From Candidatus Omnitrophota bacterium (GTDB lineage Bacteria > Omnitrophota > Gorgyraeia > Gygaellales > Profunditerraquicolaceae), in assembly GCA_028714595.1 (NCBI GenBank), contig JAQTMD010000004.1:1-24064 (forward strand): a stretch of DNA of 24,064 nt, given 5' to 3'. Positions 21,843 to 24,064 of this stretch are shown here, piece by piece. The first letter of the stretch is position 1. Every line of letters starts with the position of its first letter. Position numbers and translations under genes: made by a program. The notes under the pieces are model-generated. The model was not told where the DNA came from and made no database searches. It saw only the letters and a list, made by a program, of their open reading frames with translations.

Positions 21843-23930
21843 ATGAACGTTTTACAAATAGTACCGGAATTGCATGTCGGCGGCGTTGAGCGCGGCACCG
21901 TTGACCTGGCGCGCTGCCTGGTACAGGCAGGGCACAAGGCAGTGGTGGTTTCAAACGGGGGGGACCTCGTGCGCGAGCTTGAGGCAGCCGGCGCCGTTCA
22001 TTACCAGCTTCCGGTGCACAAGAAGTCTCTCGTCAACATCATCCGCATGGCGGGGGAGCTGGCCGCGATAATCCGGAAAGAAGAGATCGACATCGTCCAC
22101 GCCCGTTCGCGCGCTCCGGCGTGGAGCGCCTACTTCGCCTGCCGCAGGACCAAGCGCGTCTTTATCACCACCTGCCACGGATACTACAAGAAGCACCCCT
22201 TTAGTTTTGTCATGGGATGGGGCAAGCGGGTGATCGTGCTCTCCAACGTCATCGCCCGCCACATGATCGAAGATTTCGGCGTTCCGTACGAGCGCATCAG
22301 GCTTATCCCCCGCAGCGTCGACCTTTCCCGGTTCAAGTACACCGCGCCCGACAAAAAGCCGGGCAAGGTCTTTGATGTGGGGATCATCGGCAGGCTCACG
22401 CCGCTCAAAGGCCACCCGGATTTCATCAAGGCCATGGCGCGCGTGTACCGCCAGAACCCGAGCATTAAGTTGTGGATCGTCGGCGATGCCCCGTCGTCAA
22501 AAGACGCGTACAAGGAGCAGCTGCGCCTGCTGGTCAGGCGCATGGGCCTTGAGCCGGTCACGCAATTCCTTGGTAATCAGAAGGACATACCCGGGGTCCT
22601 GTCTCACCTGGACCTCCTGGTCATGGCTACTACGACGCAGGAGGCATTCGGCCGGGTGATCATCGAAGCCCAGGCCTGCGGCGTGCCGGTGGTCGCAACG
22701 GCAGTCGGCGGCGTCATCGATATCATCGAGAACGACAGGACGGGCATCATCGTGCCGCCTCAGGACCCGGGGGCGATGGCGGAGGCGATTATGCGGGTCA
22801 TGAAGGATAAGGATCTGGCCCTGTCTATCGCCGAAAACGCATATGCGCGCGTCAAAGAGCGTTATAGCCTCCAGATCATGGCAGAAAAGACCCTGGCGGT
22901 CTATGCCGAGGCGCTCAAAAACTTCAAGGTACTGGTCATAAAGATGAGTTCTCTGGGAGATATCATCCTGTCCACTGCGGGCCTGCGTGCGATACGCGAG
23001 AAGTTCAAAGAAAACCACTCCTTAAGTTTCCTGGTCGGCGAGGAGTTCAAGGAGGTGCTCCTGCGCAACCCGCGCATCGACGAACTGATGGTCTGCGATT
23101 TCAAGGGCAGGGACGCCGGGTTTTTCGGTTTCCTGAAGCTTGCCAAGGCAGTGCGCAAGAAAAATTTCGACACGGTCATCGACCTGCAGAACAACCGGAG
23201 AAGCCACCTGCTTGCCTGGCTGTCGCTGGCGCTTGACCGTTACGGATACGATAATAAGAAATTCTCGTTCCTGCTCAACCACCGCGTCAAAGACGAAGGA
23301 GGGCCGCTCGGTCCGGTCCAGCACCAGTTCAGGGTGCTCAAGCAGCTGGGCATCGAGCTGGTGGAGCCTGCCTTAGAGATGTTCCCCCAGGTCCAGGATC
23401 AGAAGACCGTGGATGAGTTCCTGCAGTCGCAGTGGATGGGACCGCAGAAACTCGTGGGCATCAATATCGGGGCGAGTCGGCGCTGGCAGACCAAGGTCTG
23501 GCCGCTGCGAAATCTTGCCAGGCTCTGTGATGAGTTGACGCACCGGGATATCCGGATCGTGGTGACCGGCACTGCAGGCGATGCCGGGCAGGCACAGGCG
23601 CTCATCCAGCGCGCGGGCAACGCCAAGATCATCAATGCCTGCGGCAGATTCACGGTCAACCAGCTTGCGTGTCTTATCAGGCGCTGCGGCGTGTATGTCT
23701 CTGCCGATTCTGCGCCGCTGCATATCGCCGCAAGCATGGACACGCCGCTGGTGGCATTGTTCGGGCCGACCGACCCCCGGCGCCATCTCCCGCCGGCACG
23801 GCGCTGCGTGGTGCTGCAGAAGAAGCTTGCCTGCGTTCCGTGCTATAAATCGAAGTGTCCCCGGCCGCAATGCATGGAGTCGATCACGGCTGAGGAAGTG
23901 CTGGAAGCGATAGAAAAACTTCTTACCTGA
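21843..23930 (+). CDS. Fused GT4-GT9 glycosyltransferase (LPS core)
   Basis: 695 aa. Residues 1-358 are a GT4 glycosyltransferase (GT-B): VPELHVGGVERGTVDLAR at the N-terminus, PRSVDLSRF, VGIIGRLTPLKGH and the EX7E nucleotide-sugar motif E267-E275 (QEAFGRVIIEAQACGVPVVAT). Residues 361-695 are a GT9 (heptosyltransferase-like) domain, beginning KVLVIKMSSLGDIILST, with VIDLQNNRRS, VGINIGASRRWQTKVWP, VYVSADSAPLHIAASMDTPLVALFGPTDP and the family Cys cluster ACVPCYKSKC. The junction codon is TTC and no start codon or ribosome site lies at the GT9 entry, so it is a true fusion, not two overlapping genes. It probably adds two consecutive core sugars. GAGGAAGG precedes ATG 21843, 6 nt after the upstream stop. 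GT9 cores usually transfer ADP-heptose; this donor is not proven. Confidence 0.92.
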   Translation: MNVLQIVPELHVGGVERGTVDLARCLVQAGHKAVVVSNGGDLVRELEAAGAVHYQLPVHKKSLVNIIRMAGELAAIIRKEEIDIVHARSRAPAWSAYFACRRTKRVFITTCHGYYKKHPFSFVMGWGKRVIVLSNVIARHMIEDFGVPYERIRLIPRSVDLSRFKYTAPDKKPGKVFDVGIIGRLTPLKGHPDFIKAMARVYRQNPSIKLWIVGDAPSSKDAYKEQLRLLVRRMGLEPVTQFLGNQKDIPGVLSHLDLLVMATTTQEAFGRVIIEAQACGVPVVATAVGGVIDIIENDRTGIIVPPQDPGAMAEAIMRVMKDKDLALSIAENAYARVKERYSLQIMAEKTLAVYAEALKNFKVLVIKMSSLGDIILSTAGLRAIREKFKENHSLSFLVGEEFKEVLLRNPRIDELMVCDFKGRDAGFFGFLKLAKAVRKKNFDTVIDLQNNRRSHLLAWLSLALDRYGYDNKKFSFLLNHRVKDEGGPLGPVQHQFRVLKQLGIELVEPALEMFPQVQDQKTVDEFLQSQWMGPQKLVGINIGASRRWQTKVWPLRNLARLCDELTHRDIRIVVTGTAGDAGQAQALIQRAGNAKIINACGRFTVNQLACLIRRCGVYVSADSAPLHIAASMDTPLVALFGPTDPRRHLPPARRCVVLQKKLACVPCYKSKCPRPQCMESITAEEVLEAIEKLLT

Positions 23931-23940
23931 AAGAGGGCGG

Positions 23941-24064
23941 ATGAATATCCTGCTTGTTGCCACGCACCTGAACGTCGGCGGCATCACCAGCTACGCGCTT
24001 TCACTCGGCAAAGGGCTTAAGAGCCGGGGCCACACCGTTTATATCGCCGCAAGCGGCGGCGAGG
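23941..24064 (+). CDS. Glycosyltransferase, GT4-like (3'-truncated by window edge)
   Basis: Only 41 codons are visible: MNILLVATHLNVGGITSYA then LSLGKGLKSRGHTVYIAASGGE. The NVGGITSYALSLGKGLKSRGH pattern is the N-terminal donor-side Rossmann entry of GT4 glycosyltransferases, close to that of the GT4 half of the preceding fusion (ELHVGGVERGTVDLARCLVQAGH), so a further LPS sugar transferase is likely. ATG 23941 follows the preceding stop by 10 nt with a GAGGG site. The rest lies beyond the window; length and activity cannot be judged. Confidence 0.75.
   Translation, partial: MNILLVATHLNVGGITSYALSLGKGLKSRGHTVYIAASGGE

Noticed and set aside
22944..23930. Separate GT9 gene starting at internal ATG 22944
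   Set aside because: This ATG lies eight residues into the GT9 first strand and has no ribosome site; the GT9 domain is in frame with GT4 without interruption.

Overview
All genes recognised here lie on the + strand, tightly packed (several overlaps, longest gap about 190 nt). The window is GC-rich and encodes lipid A/LPS enzymes (waaA, lpxK, an LpxL-type acyltransferase), so the host is a diderm (Gram-negative) bacterium. The mix of a dprA-topA-xer block, many two-domain fusions, a small coiled-coil lipoprotein and a lexA box matching no classical SOS motif suggests an uncultured PVC-type lineage such as Omnitrophota. That placement is an inference from gene style, not from a marker gene.

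Layout. (1) 3-4915: 3' part of dprA, topA, a XerC/D recombinase and waaA (Kdo transferase), i.e. DNA processing followed by LPS inner core. dprA/topA and topA/xer overlap, and a promoter-like site inside dprA probably feeds topA. (2) 4916-6831: a 104-nt spacer with mutually exclusive hairpins, then a STAS-PilZ protein, a HAD phosphatase/phosphomutase and a secreted superoxide-reductase-like protein. (3) 6832-10320: a structured leader with a good sigma70-type promoter and a REP-like palindrome, a slipin (SPFH) membrane protein, and a YHS+HMA copper P-type ATPase. (4) 10378-11705: nitroreductase, small coiled-coil lipoprotein, and a TM1367-type cyclophilin-like protein that appears to use a non-canonical start codon; the block ends in a Rho-independent terminator. 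(5) 11766-13864: an SOS cassette: promoter with an embedded perfect palindrome, lexA (possibly leaderless), a 92-aa protein and dinB (Pol IV). (6) 13919-18755: secreted LmbE-type deacetylase, TM-helix (MscS-related) membrane protein with its own promoter, and a GH94-type glycoside phosphorylase. (7) 18857-24064: an LPS operon: lpxK, an LpxL-ELM1 fusion with a Cys cluster, a GT4-GT9 fusion, and the start of another GT4.

The most notable points are the candidate lineage-specific LexA operator with its lexA-small protein-dinB operon, and the LPS operon built from fused enzymes (acyltransferase+ELM1, GT4+GT9). No rRNA, tRNA, CRISPR array, insertion sequence or integrase-bounded island was seen.
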